A DNA stretch of 64,000 nt from JAIQGF01 sp051006995 (GTDB lineage Bacteria > Acidobacteriota > Terriglobia > Terriglobales > Acidobacteriaceae). Position numbers and translations under genes: made by a program. Each line of letters starts with the position of its first letter. Positions within the stretch are counted from its first letter, which is position 1. The DNA lies in the NCBI GenBank assembly GCA_051006995.1, contig JBPCSQ010000028.1, positions 124,001 through 188,000 of the forward strand, in the 5' to 3' direction. Below the pieces are notes generated by a model. It had not been told where the DNA came from, made no database searches, and saw only the letters and a list, made by a program, of their open reading frames with translations. This document shows, in pieces, positions 36,672 through 45,673 of the stretch.

Positions 36672-39337
36672 TTCGCCGATGCGCTAAGCAGATTCACAAA
36701 CAGCCGTACCGCGCCGGGAACGCCTGCGGGCAACTGCCGGAAGAATGCGTAGCCGGTATAGATGTACAGACCTTTACCATAGGGCGCGGCCAGCATTCCG
36801 CCTTCCCGCGCGGGCTCGCCGGGATCGTGCGAGGAGAGTAGCGGCTTGAAGTGCGGGTCCCACGAGGTCATGAAATAAAGACCGCGCTCCTGCACCCAGG
36901 CGTTGAAGTCGCGGGCGCTGATCGGGTTGGGCGAATGGAACAGCGGGCTGGCGGGATCCAGGATCTCGACCGGCGCTTCCTCTACGGTCACGCGGTCGTA
37001 ACCGAGCGTCGCGGGATACGGCGTGAAGTGGCCGGCATTGAACACGCCCATCGAGGCGTTGTACTGCACCAGAAGCGTGCCGCCATTGTGCACGAACTCC
37101 AGCAGACGGCGGTTGTACTCGCGCACGTCGGTGCGAACGTCGTAAGCGCGGATGCCGAGCACGATGGTTTGGAAGCGGCTGAGGTCACCCGAAGCCAGCT
37201 CACCGGCGGAAATGATTTCGGTGCGGATGCCGAGCTGCTGCAGGACGGCGGGAATTTCGTCGCCCGCGCCCATGATGTATCCCACGTGGAGGCCGGCTGG
37301 TACTTCCACATCCACGGCGCTGATGCGCTGCTGCGCCGGGCGATAGTAATAGAACTCGCCGACGTCATGCCGTCCGATGATTTCGTAACCTTCCTTGTAC
37401 TGCTTGCCCTGATATTCGAGCCAGGCGCTCAGCGGGTACACGCCTTCACGCAACAGTGGCGTCTGCACCTGGAACCCGAAATTCTTGTACTCCGATTCAG
37501 TGGTGAAGTCGGCGGGTTGCGATGCCGGCGCCAGTTGCCATCCCTCGGGCGCGTGCAAATGCACCGTGCTGTGCGCGGCGCCATTCACGTCGTTCCGTAC
37601 GCCCACGTTGATTGTCAGCGGGCCGGTGCGGTGGGTCGAGATCACTTGCACGGGCGGTTCGAGTTCTACGGAAAGCGGCGGACCGACTGCCAGCGGGCGC
37701 TGCAGTTGGCCGAAGGTGGGGTCAATCCACTTCACCTGCACCAGCGAAGTGAGCGCTGCGTCCGAATCGCCGACCGCAAAAACGGCTCGCGCGCTCAATG
37801 GGTAGGGCGGCAGCGCGAGCATCGCGTACTGCGGCTGGTCAATGTCGTACAGGCTTTGCTGCGGATCGCTCCGGTGCCAGTAGGGCCGCGTGTAACCTGC
37901 GTCGGCGGGAACCGTCACGCGGAACTGCGCCCAGGCCTGCTGGTTGGCCGCCAGCGTCCCGAGTTGCGATTTCACCTTCTCGACCCGCCAACCCTGCGGT
38001 GCATAAAGCTCGATGTCCTTCGCTGCGACGGCTGCGGCGCTGCGATTGTAGAGGCGCGCGGTGACGGTGAAGATCTGGCCCGGCACCGCCATGAGGAAGG
38101 TCTGTTCCTGCCGGAAAAAGCCGAAGACGGTCTGCTCTCGTTCCGCATCCACCGAAGCCTGCAATGTCGCGCCGAGCGCAAGGCCTATCGCCTCTTCGAG
38201 TTGCTGCCGCTTGTCTTCCAACTCGTGCAGCACCTCCGCTTTCGGACCGGCCGGTAGATCTAGAGGGCGAAGTTGCTCGATCACCGAGTTCAGCCGTCTC
38301 AGCGCCTGCGCCAGCGGCGCCGCAGATGGCGAGGCATCGTTTGCCCGGAACAGAGAAGCGGCTTGGTCAATGGAACCGGCGATTTCGGTCAAAACAGGCC
38401 GCAGAAATGAAGCCTTCTTCTCTTCCGGCCCCAGCCGGGCAGCGAGTCCGGCGAGGGAGGTATCAACGCCGTCGAAAAAACTCTTCTCCTCGCCCACGGG
38501 CTGTGGCGGCACGCTGTCCACCAGCTTGTACGTGCGGAAGATGTCACCGACAGGATTGTAAAATCCGCCGACGCCTTGCGACATCTGGTGCTTCAGTCCC
38601 TCGGTGGCAAACTGCGCGTACGACATGCCCAGGATTGGATCGTAGGCTCCCGTATTCAGCTTGAGCGTGCCTTCTTCGCCCCGCACATTGCCGATGTAGA
38701 GTTTCTTCGCCTGCCAGGGCAGGAGGCCGGCGGCAATCTGCTCCGGAAAACGTTTCGGGTCGGCGGCAGCGCGAAACGCCTCGCGTGACAAAATGCCCGC
38801 AACTTGATGCTGGCCGTGGCCGTCGCGCGGACTTCCGTCGAAACGGGAGACAATGACATCGGGGCGGAAGCTGCGGATGACGCGCACCATGTCGGCCAGA
38901 GCGGCATCATGCCCGCCCCATTTCTGAAACGTTTCGTCCGGCGTCTTGGAGTACCCGAAGTCCACAACGCGGCTGAAGCGCTGCTCGACGCCGTAGTAGC
39001 GGTCGGCCTCCAGCAGCTCGAGTGTGCGCAGGATGCCAAGCTCATCGAACAATGCGGCGCCGAACTTGTTTTGTCCGCCCTCGCCCCGGTTGAGAGTCAA
39101 CATAATGGTTTCCACGCCCTGCCCGCGCGATTCATACGCCAGCATGCTGCCATCGTCGTCGTCGGGATGGGCGGTCGTGTGCAGCAGGCGCGCGGTAGTG
39201 CGCAGGCGCTGGAACATTTGCGCCAGCGCCATCGAACCGCAGTCCTGCGCAGGAATTTCCTGGGCGTGCAGAGACACGCCGGCCAGAACGGCAACCGCCT
39301 GAAGGACGGATAGGAACCGCCTGATGTTGAGGCGCAT
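36668..39337 (-). CDS. Secreted PIG-L (LmbE-like) deacetylase, large form
   Basis: The 889-residue protein has a signal peptide and an N-terminal PIG-L domain with the zinc-binding T-A-H-P-D-D-D-D motif near residue 55 and D-G-H-G-Q-H-Q-V for the third ligand. Family members remove acetyl from GlcNAc-type or thiol-glycoside substrates. The remaining 550 residues hold beta-rich regions, including an NPCBM/NEW2-like module (R-L-Y-N-R-S-A-A-A-V), and a C-terminal glutamine-amidotransferase-like part (T-I-V-L-G-I-R-A-Y-D-V-R). This large fusion is found in Acidobacteriota and Bacteroidota; the substrate is unknown. It is 55 bases after hisA on the same strand and overlaps the permease gene. Confidence 0.85.
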   Translation of the reverse strand: MRLNIRRFLSVLQAVAVLAGVSLHAQEIPAQDCGSMALAQMFQRLRTTARLLHTTAHPDDDDGSMLAYESRGQGVETIMLTLNRGEGGQNKFGAALFDELGILRTLELLEADRYYGVEQRFSRVVDFGYSKTPDETFQKWGGHDAALADMVRVIRSFRPDVIVSRFDGSPRDGHGQHQVAGILSREAFRAAADPKRFPEQIAAGLLPWQAKKLYIGNVRGEEGTLKLNTGAYDPILGMSYAQFATEGLKHQMSQGVGGFYNPVGDIFRTYKLVDSVPPQPVGEEKSFFDGVDTSLAGLAARLGPEEKKASFLRPVLTEIAGSIDQAASLFRANDASPSAAPLAQALRRLNSVIEQLRPLDLPAGPKAEVLHELEDKRQQLEEAIGLALGATLQASVDAEREQTVFGFFRQEQTFLMAVPGQIFTVTARLYNRSAAAVAAKDIELYAPQGWRVEKVKSQLGTLAANQQAWAQFRVTVPADAGYTRPYWHRSDPQQSLYDIDQPQYAMLALPPYPLSARAVFAVGDSDAALTSLVQVKWIDPTFGQLQRPLAVGPPLSVELEPPVQVISTHRTGPLTINVGVRNDVNGAAHSTVHLHAPEGWQLAPASQPADFTTESEYKNFGFQVQTPLLREGVYPLSAWLEYQGKQYKEGYEIIGRHDVGEFYYYRPAQQRISAVDVEVPAGLHVGYIMGAGDEIPAVLQQLGIRTEIISAGELASGDLSRFQTIVLGIRAYDVRTDVREYNRRLLEFVHNGGTLLVQYNASMGVFNAGHFTPYPATLGYDRVTVEEAPVEILDPASPLFHSPNPISARDFNAWVQERGLYFMTSWDPHFKPLLSSHDPGEPAREGGMLAAPYGKGLYIYTGYAFFRQLPAGVPGAVRLFVNLLSASAK

Positions 39338-39342
39338 GGAAT

Positions 39343-39374
39343 CTCCCGGTGAACATTAGCAGATGAGCCGGGAG
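39343..39374. repeat. Inverted repeat between hisA and the PIG-L gene
   Basis: CTCCCGG (39343-39349) pairs with CCGGGAG (39368-39374) across an 18-base loop. On the leftward strand it follows hisA, and its second arm (GGGAG) is also the ribosome-binding site of the PIG-L gene. The stem could therefore limit translation of that gene. There is no U-tract, so termination is unlikely. Confidence 0.35.
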
Positions 39375-39392
39375 CGCGTTGCGGTGCAGAAT

Positions 39393-40067
39393 TCAGGCTT
39401 CCAGAAGACCGGTGTAGACGGCCATCCCCACGACAGCATCCACCCCCATGGCGTCGAGCGCGTCCACCTCTTCGCGGGAGCGAATGCCGCCGGCAACGAT
39501 AAGCTTGCTGGAAGTCGCCTGGCGGAGCTCGCGGACGGTCGCAAGCGGCAGGCCCTGCATCAGGCCCTCCGTGTCAATGTGTGTGTAGAGGAAGCAGCCG
39601 CACCACGGGTTGAGGTCACGCAGCATGGTGAGCGGCGCCACGGCAGACAGTTCGCGCCACCCGCGCACCGCCACCCGGCCTCCCCGCGAGTCCAACGCCG
39701 CGATGAGGCGGTCTGCGCCGATCGCCTGCGAAAGCCGGGCTGCAAACTCAACATCCACCGAACCATCGCGCAGCAGCGCCGATCCGGCAATGACCTTGTG
39801 CGCACCCGCGGCGAGGATCTGTTGCGCCGTCTCCACGGTTCGTATGCCGCCACCAACCTGGCAAGGCAGCCGGCCTGTGAGCTGCGTCACCAGACCACGG
39901 TTGTCCCCGCGGCCCAAGGCCGCATCCAGGTCGATGACCTGCACCAGCGGATATTTTGAAAAGCGCTGGATCCAATAATCGAAGTCGGAAAATTCCAGAG
40001 CCTTGCGTTCGCCCTGTACCAGTTGGACGATTTTCCCGCCCATGAGATCCATCGAGGGAATCAGCAC
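39393..40067 (-). CDS. hisA: Phosphoribosylformimino-AICAR-phosphate isomerase (HisA)
   Basis: HisA interconverts ProFAR and PRFAR, step four of histidine synthesis, by Amadori rearrangement. The GTG at 40067 gives 224 residues starting V-L-I-P-S-M-D-L-M-G-G-K-I-V, the usual HisA start; it overlaps hisF by 7 bases. Catalytic Asp residues are in S-M-D-L and A-L-D-S-R-G-G, and the phosphate-binding G-G-I-R motifs occur twice, as expected for a half-barrel duplication. The loop T-H-I-D-T-E-G differs from the common T-D-I-S-R-D-G form. It is the last gene of the his run. Confidence 0.95.
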   Translation of the reverse strand: MLIPSMDLMGGKIVQLVQGERKALEFSDFDYWIQRFSKYPLVQVIDLDAALGRGDNRGLVTQLTGRLPCQVGGGIRTVETAQQILAAGAHKVIAGSALLRDGSVDVEFAARLSQAIGADRLIAALDSRGGRVAVRGWRELSAVAPLTMLRDLNPWCGCFLYTHIDTEGLMQGLPLATVRELRQATSSKLIVAGGIRSREEVDALDAMGVDAVVGMAVYTGLLEA

Positions 40068-40825
40068 GGAAACCTCACCGGAATGGACGAGGCGCGCAGC
40101 TCCTGCTTGAGTTGGCGGATGTCGTGAATGCCGAAATGAAAGATGGACGCGGCGAGCGCGGCGTCGGCAGAGCCCTGCGTAAAAACCTCCACGAAGTGTT
40201 GCACCGACCCGGCGCCGCCGGAGGCAATCACCGGGATGGAGACGCGCGCTTCCACCGCAGCGGTCAAAGCGCAGTCGAACCCGGCGCGAGTGCCGTCGCG
40301 ATCCATGGAAGTCAGCAGAATTTCGCCGGCCCCACGCTGCTCGGCTTCGCTGGCCCAATCGCAAGCATCGAGCGCGGTTGCGGTTCGACCGCCGGTCACA
40401 TAAACAAGGTGCCGGCCTTCCCCCGCGGACTTGGCGTCAACGGCGACCACCACCGCCTGCGAGCCGAACCGCCCGGCAATTTCGCTGATCAACGCCGGGT
40501 TGCGCACCGCGGCGGAGTTAATTGCGATCTTGTCCGCGCCGGCGTCAAACACGGCGCAGGCTTGCTCCAACGAGCGGATGCCGCCGCCGACCGTGAACGG
40601 GATGAACAGCTCGCGTGCGGTGCGCCGCACCGTGTCGAGCAAAGTCTGCCGGCCCTGGTGGGTGGCGGTGATGTCCAGCAGCACGACCTCGTCCGCCCCG
40701 TGATCGGCGTGCGCGGCAGCAAGCTCGGCAGGATCGCCGGCATCGCGCAGCTCGAGGAAGCGCGTCCCCTTCACCACGCGACCCGCGTCCACGTCGAGAC
40801 AAGCGATGATGCGCTTGGTCAGCAT
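40061..40825 (-). CDS. hisF: Imidazole glycerol phosphate synthase cyclase subunit (HisF)
   Basis: HisF uses ammonia from HisH to turn PRFAR into imidazole glycerol phosphate and AICAR. The ATG at 40825 gives 254 residues beginning M-L-T-K-R-I-I-A-C-L-D-V-D. Catalytic Asp residues are in C-L-D-V and A-V-D-A-K. Phosphate-binding G-G-G-I-R and A-S-G-G-A-G motifs are present. The start overlaps hisH by 7 bases, which helps equal production of the two subunits of the HisHF complex. Confidence 0.97.
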   Translation of the reverse strand: MLTKRIIACLDVDAGRVVKGTRFLELRDAGDPAELAAAHADHGADEVVLLDITATHQGRQTLLDTVRRTARELFIPFTVGGGIRSLEQACAVFDAGADKIAINSAAVRNPALISEIAGRFGSQAVVVAVDAKSAGEGRHLVYVTGGRTATALDACDWASEAEQRGAGEILLTSMDRDGTRAGFDCALTAAVEARVSIPVIASGGAGSVQHFVEVFTQGSADAALAASIFHFGIHDIRQLKQELRASSIPVRFPC

Positions 40826-41409
40826 TGCAGGAAGTTCCCCAGCAAGTGCAGGCCTGCCGCGCCGGATTTTTCGGGATGAAATTGCGCGCCGAAGATATTG
40901 TCGCGCTCTACCGCGCCGGCGAACTCGCCTCCATATTCGGTTTGCCCAATGGCGCCCTGGACCAGTGGCGCACGGTAGGAATGCGTGTAATAAACAAAAC
41001 ACTGCGGGTCCATGCCGCGCAGCAGGCGCGACTCCCCGTTGTGGCGCACTGCGTTCCAGCCAACGTGCGGAACCTTGACGGCCTTGGGGAAACGCGCGCA
41101 GCTTCCCGGGAAGACGGCCAGCCCGAGTACGCCGGGCGCTTCTTCGCTGCCTTCAAACAGCCACTGCATGCCCACGCAGATTCCCAGGAACGGCACGCCG
41201 CGCGCTAGGGCCTGCTCGATCGCAGCGCGCACACCGGACTGCTCCAGAGATAAGGTGGTGTGAAAGTTGCCGACGCCGGGCAGCACCAGCCGCGAAGACC
41301 GCGCCACCACATCCGGATCGCTGGTGACCTCGGTCACACATCCGAGGTACGCGAAGGCCTTCTGCACCGACGCGAGATTGCCCGCCTTGTAATCCACGAT
41401 GGTGATCAC
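40819..41409 (-). CDS. hisH: Imidazole glycerol phosphate synthase glutaminase subunit (HisH)
   Basis: HisH hydrolyses glutamine and channels ammonia to HisF. The 196-residue class I glutamine amidotransferase has the nucleophile C78 in G-I-C-V-G-M-Q, H178 and E180 in F-H-P-E-K-S, and the oxyanion segment P-G-V-G-N-F. The Y-Y-T-H-S-Y motif near residue 140 is as usual. The start overlaps the hisB stop by 4 bases. Length and all key residues are normal. Confidence 0.97.
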   Translation of the reverse strand: MITIVDYKAGNLASVQKAFAYLGCVTEVTSDPDVVARSSRLVLPGVGNFHTTLSLEQSGVRAAIEQALARGVPFLGICVGMQWLFEGSEEAPGVLGLAVFPGSCARFPKAVKVPHVGWNAVRHNGESRLLRGMDPQCFVYYTHSYRAPLVQGAIGQTEYGGEFAGAVERDNIFGAQFHPEKSGAAGLHLLGNFLQC

Positions 41410-41993
41410 AGCAGCCCCTTGGTGCTGGGTAGCATGCGCGCCAGCCGCTTCTCGCGCGAGCAGGCGACTCGCACCGCCCGCGCAAATGCCTTGAATAGCG
41501 CCTCAATCTTGTGGTGGCTGGAGCGGCCGTACATCACCTTCAAATGCACGTTGGCGCGCGCGCCGCGCGCCAACCCCTCGAAGAAATCGTGCACCAGTTC
41601 CGATTGCAGATCGCCGACAAGCCGCGCGCGCACCTTGGTCTCAACCACTGCCTGTGCGCGGCCGCCGAAGTCCACGGCAGCCACCGCCAATGTTTCGTCC
41701 ATCGGCATCACGAAGTAGCCGGCGCGCAGGATTCCCCTTTTTGTTCCGAGTGCACGGTCAAAAGCTTCGCCCAGCGCGATGCCGACATCCTCGACGGTGT
41801 GGTGCTGGTCCACCGCAAGATCACCGGTGGCGATCAGATCGAGATCAAGTGCGCCGTGACGGGCCACCAGCTCCAGCATATGGTCGAGAAAGTGAATGCC
41901 AGTCGAGACGCGATACTTGCCGCTTCCCTCCAGGGTTAAAGCGATGCGAATCTCAGTTTCATTCGTCTTGCGATGTAGCCGCGCGCGCCTCAT
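41406..41993 (-). CDS. hisB: Imidazoleglycerol-phosphate dehydratase (HisB)
   Basis: HisB dehydrates imidazole glycerol phosphate to imidazole acetol phosphate with Mn. The 195-residue protein has the duplicated metal-binding motifs H-F-L-D-H-M-L-E, D-Q-H-H-T-V-E-D-V and S-S-H-H-K-I-E-A. It is the monofunctional form; there is no N-terminal histidinol-phosphatase domain, so that activity (HisN-type) must be encoded elsewhere. The start overlaps hisC by 4 bases and the end overlaps hisH by 4. Confidence 0.97.
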   Translation of the reverse strand: MRRARLHRKTNETEIRIALTLEGSGKYRVSTGIHFLDHMLELVARHGALDLDLIATGDLAVDQHHTVEDVGIALGEAFDRALGTKRGILRAGYFVMPMDETLAVAAVDFGGRAQAVVETKVRARLVGDLQSELVHDFFEGLARGARANVHLKVMYGRSSHHKIEALFKAFARAVRVACSREKRLARMLPSTKGLL

Positions 41994-43066
41994 GCGGGCA
42001 CCTCGCGAGCGCGGGCACCCTCGGCCAGACAGTCCTGCAACGCGCAGATCAGCCGCTCGTTTTGTTCATCCGTTCCCACCGTAATGCGAACACACCCGGC
42101 GCAGCCGGGATCGCTATCGCGATCGCGTACAAGAATGCCGCGCAGCCTCATGCCGGCCACGAATGCTTGCCGTCGTTCGGCAAAGCGCGCCAGCACGAAG
42201 TTCGCCTGACTCGTCCAGCACGGGATGAGCAGCGAACGAAGCGCCGCCTCGAGGCGCGCGCGGCCTCGACGTACCTGCTCGACGTAAGCGCGAACATACT
42301 CGCGGTCACTCAGCGCTTCGGGTAAGCACGCGAGCGCGACGGCATTGACATTGTAGGGAGACGCGATGCGGCGCAAAAAAACCATTTGCTCTTCCGGACC
42401 GGCAAGCACCCCCACGCGCAGACCGGCCAGGCCGTATGCCTTGGAGAAGGTTCGGGCGACGAAAAGATTGGAATGAGAGGCGACATGGCCGATCAACGTC
42501 TCGCCATAAAAATCAAAATAAGCTTCGTCCACCAGCACGGCGGCGTGCGGGGCGCGGTCGGCGATTGCCAGCAGATCGGGGCCTTCGGCGATCGCGCCGG
42601 TCGGATTGTTGGGATTAGCAATGGCGATCAGGCGCGTGCGCGGCGAAATGCGCGCCAGCAGCTGTGCCGCAGGAAAACGAAAGTTCTCGCCAGCGGTGAC
42701 GGTTCTCACATTGGCGCCGGTTGCCGATGCCGCCAGCTCGTACATCGCGAAGGTCGGAACGACGGTCAGAGCTTCGTCGCCGGGCTGCAGGTACGCTTCG
42801 CACAATAAGTGAATGGCTTCGTCCACGCCATTGGTAAGCAGCGCCTGCGAAGGAAGAAGCCCAAGCGATTCGGCAGCCACCGCCTCCACCGGCTCCCGCT
42901 CCGGATAACGGCTGAGATCGTCCGCAGTGATCTGGCGCAGCCGCGCCAACACGCGCGGCGAACATCCGGCAGTGTTCTCATTGAAGTCGAGGCGCAGCCC
43001 ACAGCGCCCGCCGAGCGGCGGGTGATACGCCTTCACGCGGCACACGGCTTCGGTCGGCTTAAGCAT
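41990..43066 (-). CDS. hisC: Histidinol-phosphate aminotransferase (HisC)
   Basis: HisC moves an amino group from glutamate to imidazole acetol phosphate using PLP. The ATG at 43066 gives 358 residues beginning M-L-K-P-T-E-A-V. Family motifs are D-F-N-E-N near the start, A-N-P-N-N-P-T-G, V-D-E-A-Y-F-D-F, and the Schiff-base Lys in T-F-S-K-A-Y-G-L-A-G-L-R. The start overlaps hisD by 8 bases. Class I/II fold, full length. Confidence 0.96.
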   Translation of the reverse strand: MLKPTEAVCRVKAYHPPLGGRCGLRLDFNENTAGCSPRVLARLRQITADDLSRYPEREPVEAVAAESLGLLPSQALLTNGVDEAIHLLCEAYLQPGDEALTVVPTFAMYELAASATGANVRTVTAGENFRFPAAQLLARISPRTRLIAIANPNNPTGAIAEGPDLLAIADRAPHAAVLVDEAYFDFYGETLIGHVASHSNLFVARTFSKAYGLAGLRVGVLAGPEEQMVFLRRIASPYNVNAVALACLPEALSDREYVRAYVEQVRRGRARLEAALRSLLIPCWTSQANFVLARFAERRQAFVAGMRLRGILVRDRDSDPGCAGCVRITVGTDEQNERLICALQDCLAEGARAREVPA

Positions 43067-44309
43067 GAGCGCACCTCGTGCGGACCGACGCGGCGTGGGC
43101 CTGCAATCCCTCGACACCGGCCAGGATTTCCACGAGCGGCGCGATTTGCTTCAGCCCGGCCCGCGAGACTTCCTGGACGCTGATGGTCTTGAGGAAGTCC
43201 ATGACGCTGAGCCCGCCCCGGAAGCGGGCCGCTCCCCCGGTGGGAAGCACGTGGTTGGGCCCGGACGCGTAGTCGCCGAGCGCCTGCGGCGACCAGTCCC
43301 CCACGAAGATTGACCCCGCGCATGTGACACTCGCCACCGCCTCGCGTGACACCGTGATGTGCTCGGGCGCCAGCGAGTCGGCCAGGCGGAGCGCGGCTGC
43401 TTTCGATTCAGCCACGAAAATCGTTCCGCGGAGGCGGAGCGCGGCCTGGGCGACCGGATTGCCGCGCGCGCTGAGTTCCACGGCAGCCGCGACCGCGCCG
43501 GCCAAATCGGCCGACGAGGTAATGAAGACCGCCATCGCTTCCGGATCGTGCTCCGCCTGGGCCACCAGATCGGCGGCGATGAACTCCGGCTCGCCTTCGT
43601 CGGCAACGATGACCACCTCAGTCGGGCCGGCAAGCATATCAATGGCGCAGTCGAACGCGACGAGCTTTTTGGCCGCCGTGACGAAGCTGTTGCCGGGTCC
43701 GACGATTTTGTCCACGGACGTGATCGTCTTCGTGCCGTACGCCAGGGCTGCGATGGCTTGCGCGCCGCCGACGCGTAGAAAATTCTGCACTCCGAGCAGC
43801 GCGGCGGCAGCGAGTGTTGCCGGCGCCGGCCGGGGAGAGGCGACGACGATGCGCTCCACGCCTGCAACCTGCGCCGGAATCACTGTCATCAGCAACGACG
43901 ACGGCAGCGGATATCGGCCGCCGGGAACATAACAGCCCACCGACCCCAGGGGGCGCACCACCTGGCCCACAGCAATCCCGGGCTGAATCTCCTTCGTGAA
44001 TGGGCGCGGCATCTGCCACTCGCAAAATTGCCGGACATTGCGCGCGGCCGCTTCGAGCGCGGCGCGGAATTGCGGTGAAACCGATTGGAACGCCTGCTTC
44101 AGTTCGGCGGGAGAAACTTCCAGCGCCTGCCGCTTGCCCAGGTCATCGAAGCGTTCGGCGTAGCGGCGCAGGGCCGCGTCACCGCCACGCCGGACGCTGC
44201 TCACAATGCGGCGTGACGTGGCTTCTGCCCTCGGATTCCCGACCGCCCCGCGCTTTCGGAGCCGCGCCACTTCGGCGGTCACCTTGTTTCCACGCACGAT
44301 GCGCATCAC
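43059..44309 (-). CDS. hisD: Histidinol dehydrogenase (HisD)
   Basis: HisD carries out the last two oxidations, histidinol to histidine, with NAD and zinc. The 416-residue protein has G-C-Y-V-P-G-G-R-Y-P, the zinc-site region V-A-Q-A-E-H-D-P, catalytic P-E-H-I-T-V and G-P-N-H-V-L-P-T-G. It starts at 44309 with a 4-base overlap to hisG, although the next codon is also ATG. It is slightly shorter than the usual 430 residues without loss of any motif. Confidence 0.96.
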   Translation of the reverse strand: MMRIVRGNKVTAEVARLRKRGAVGNPRAEATSRRIVSSVRRGGDAALRRYAERFDDLGKRQALEVSPAELKQAFQSVSPQFRAALEAAARNVRQFCEWQMPRPFTKEIQPGIAVGQVVRPLGSVGCYVPGGRYPLPSSLLMTVIPAQVAGVERIVVASPRPAPATLAAAALLGVQNFLRVGGAQAIAALAYGTKTITSVDKIVGPGNSFVTAAKKLVAFDCAIDMLAGPTEVVIVADEGEPEFIAADLVAQAEHDPEAMAVFITSSADLAGAVAAAVELSARGNPVAQAALRLRGTIFVAESKAAALRLADSLAPEHITVSREAVASVTCAGSIFVGDWSPQALGDYASGPNHVLPTGGAARFRGGLSVMDFLKTISVQEVSRAGLKQIAPLVEILAGVEGLQAHAASVRTRCAHA

Positions 44310-45175
44310 ACCACCACCTTGTTCAGCGGATATTCGACGATGCCCTGCGCGTTCGCCGCCTTAAGCCGTGGGATGACCTCTCGCACCACGCTTTCCTCGA
44401 TGATCGTGTTCACCGCGACCCAGTCCTCATCCGAGAGCGCCGATATGGTGGGCCGCTTCAGCGCGGGCAGCACGGCGAGCACCGCCGACAGGTCTTGCTT
44501 CTGCACGTTGAGCATGAGGCCAACGCGGCCCTGGGCGGCGATGGCGCCGCAGAGCATGAGCGCGATGTTCTGAATTTTCCTGCGCTTGGCCTCGTCCTCC
44601 CAGGCGCGAGTGTTGGCGATCAATTGCGTGTTGGATTCCAGAACCGTGTCCATGATGCGCAAACGATTGGCTTTGAGCGAGCTGCCGGTTTCAGTGACCT
44701 CGACGATGGCGTCGGCGAGCATCGGCGGCTTGACTTCCGTCGCGCCCCAGGAAAATTCGACTTTCACGGGAATGTTGCGCAAATCGAAATAGCTGCGCGT
44801 CACGTTCACCAGTTCGGTGGCGATGATGCAGCCGGCGAGGTCTTCGGGACGACGGTACGGCGCGTCCTCGGGCACCGCGAGCACCCAGCGCACTTTGCCG
44901 CGGCTCTGCTTGGCGTAGACGAGATCGGCGGCGGTGACGATCTCCAGGCCGCTCTCGATGACCCAGTCGCGGCCCGTCAACCCTGCGTCCAGCGCGCCGT
45001 GCTCCACGTAGCGCGCCATCTCCTGCGCGCGGATCAGCATGCACTCGATCTCGGGATCGTCAGTGAGCGGAAAATAGGAGCGGCCGTTGGCGTAGATATT
45101 GAAGCCGGCGCGGGCGAACAACTGAATGGTCGCGTCCTGCAGGCTGCCCTTGGGAATGCCGAGACGCAGCTTCAT
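44306..45175 (-). CDS. hisG: ATP phosphoribosyltransferase, long form (HisG)
   Basis: HisG joins ATP and PRPP in the first step of the pathway. The ATG at 45175 gives 289 residues beginning M-K-L-R-L-G-I-P-K-G-S-L. Its length and C-terminal HisG_C domain (about residues 215-289) mark it as the long form, allosterically inhibited by histidine and not requiring HisZ. The PRPP-type loop region E-V-T-E-T-G-S-S-L is intact. The start overlaps hisI by 4 bases. Confidence 0.96.
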   Translation of the reverse strand: MKLRLGIPKGSLQDATIQLFARAGFNIYANGRSYFPLTDDPEIECMLIRAQEMARYVEHGALDAGLTGRDWVIESGLEIVTAADLVYAKQSRGKVRWVLAVPEDAPYRRPEDLAGCIIATELVNVTRSYFDLRNIPVKVEFSWGATEVKPPMLADAIVEVTETGSSLKANRLRIMDTVLESNTQLIANTRAWEDEAKRRKIQNIALMLCGAIAAQGRVGLMLNVQKQDLSAVLAVLPALKRPTISALSDEDWVAVNTIIEESVVREVIPRLKAANAQGIVEYPLNKVVV

Positions 45176-45519
45176 CGCGCGCCCCCTTCGGGTGCAGACG
45201 CCAGCGCCAGCGGCCGTGTGAAGCAGGAGCGCGTGCCCTCGTGGCAAACCACGCCCTCGCCCTCCACCCGGACGCGGAGCAGGACGGAGTCCTGGTCACA
45301 GTCGGTGGTGAGTTGCATCACCTTGAGGCGGTTGCCGCTGGTCTCGCCCTTCATCCACAGCTTGCCCCGGGTCCGGCTGAAGAAAGTCGCGTAGCCGGAC
45401 GAGACGGTCCTCTCCAGCGCTTCGCGGTTCATGAAGCCCAGCATTAGAACCTCGCCGCTGGACTCGTCCTGAACGATGGCCGGCGCCAGTCCCTGCATCT
45501 TGTCAAAGTCGATTTGCAT
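45172..45519 (-). CDS. hisI: Phosphoribosyl-AMP cyclohydrolase (HisI)
   Basis: HisI opens the adenine ring of PR-AMP. The 115-residue protein has the metal motifs C-D-Q-D and C-H-E-G-T-R-S-C-F and the usual W-M-K-G-E-T-S-G-N core. It lacks the C-terminal HisE (PR-ATP pyrophosphohydrolase) domain, and no hisE is in this run, so that step must be encoded elsewhere. It is the first structural gene after the attenuator. Confidence 0.96.
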   Translation of the reverse strand: MQIDFDKMQGLAPAIVQDESSGEVLMLGFMNREALERTVSSGYATFFSRTRGKLWMKGETSGNRLKVMQLTTDCDQDSVLLRVRVEGEGVVCHEGTRSCFTRPLALASAPEGGAR

Positions 45520-45542
45520 GCTTTCCTCGCGAAAAACAAAAA

Positions 45543-45565
45543 GCCCGCTGGCGGTGCCAGCGGGC
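45543..45565 (-). terminator. his operon attenuator
   Basis: On the leftward strand a perfect 10-bp GC-rich stem (45565-45556 with 45552-45543) with a 3-base loop is followed by TTTTTGTTTTT, a strong intrinsic terminator between the His-rich leader peptide and hisI. A competing pairing is possible between CAGCGG in the leader (45611-45606) and CCGCTG in the first terminator arm, which would form when a ribosome stalls on the His codons. Confidence 0.9.
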
Positions 45566-45591
45566 CTTGGTCTTTTAAGATTGCCTACTGC

Positions 45592-45663
45592 CTATCCACA
45601 GACCGCCGCTGACACGTAGTCGCCGTGGTGATGATGATGATGGCGATGGGTCAGCGAAGTCAT
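45592..45663 (-). CDS. hisL: his operon leader peptide
   Basis: A 23-codon frame runs from ATG at 45663 to TAG at 45592. Residues 6-13 are H-R-H-H-H-H-H-H, so seven of 23 residues are His, six in a row. It precedes the attenuator and the hisIGDCBHFA run. Low charged tRNA-His would stall the ribosome here and favour antitermination. The predicted transcript starts only about 4 bases before the ATG, so it is probably translated as a leaderless or near-leaderless mRNA. Confidence 0.9.
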   Translation of the reverse strand: MTSLTHRHHHHHHGDYVSAAVCG

Positions 45664-45673
45664 GGTCGTCACA

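Noticed and set aside
45592..45663. His-tag-like cloning artefact
   Set aside because: The His run is followed by a terminator and a complete his operon, preceded by a promoter, and mixes CAT, CAC and an Arg codon, as expected for a natural leader peptide.
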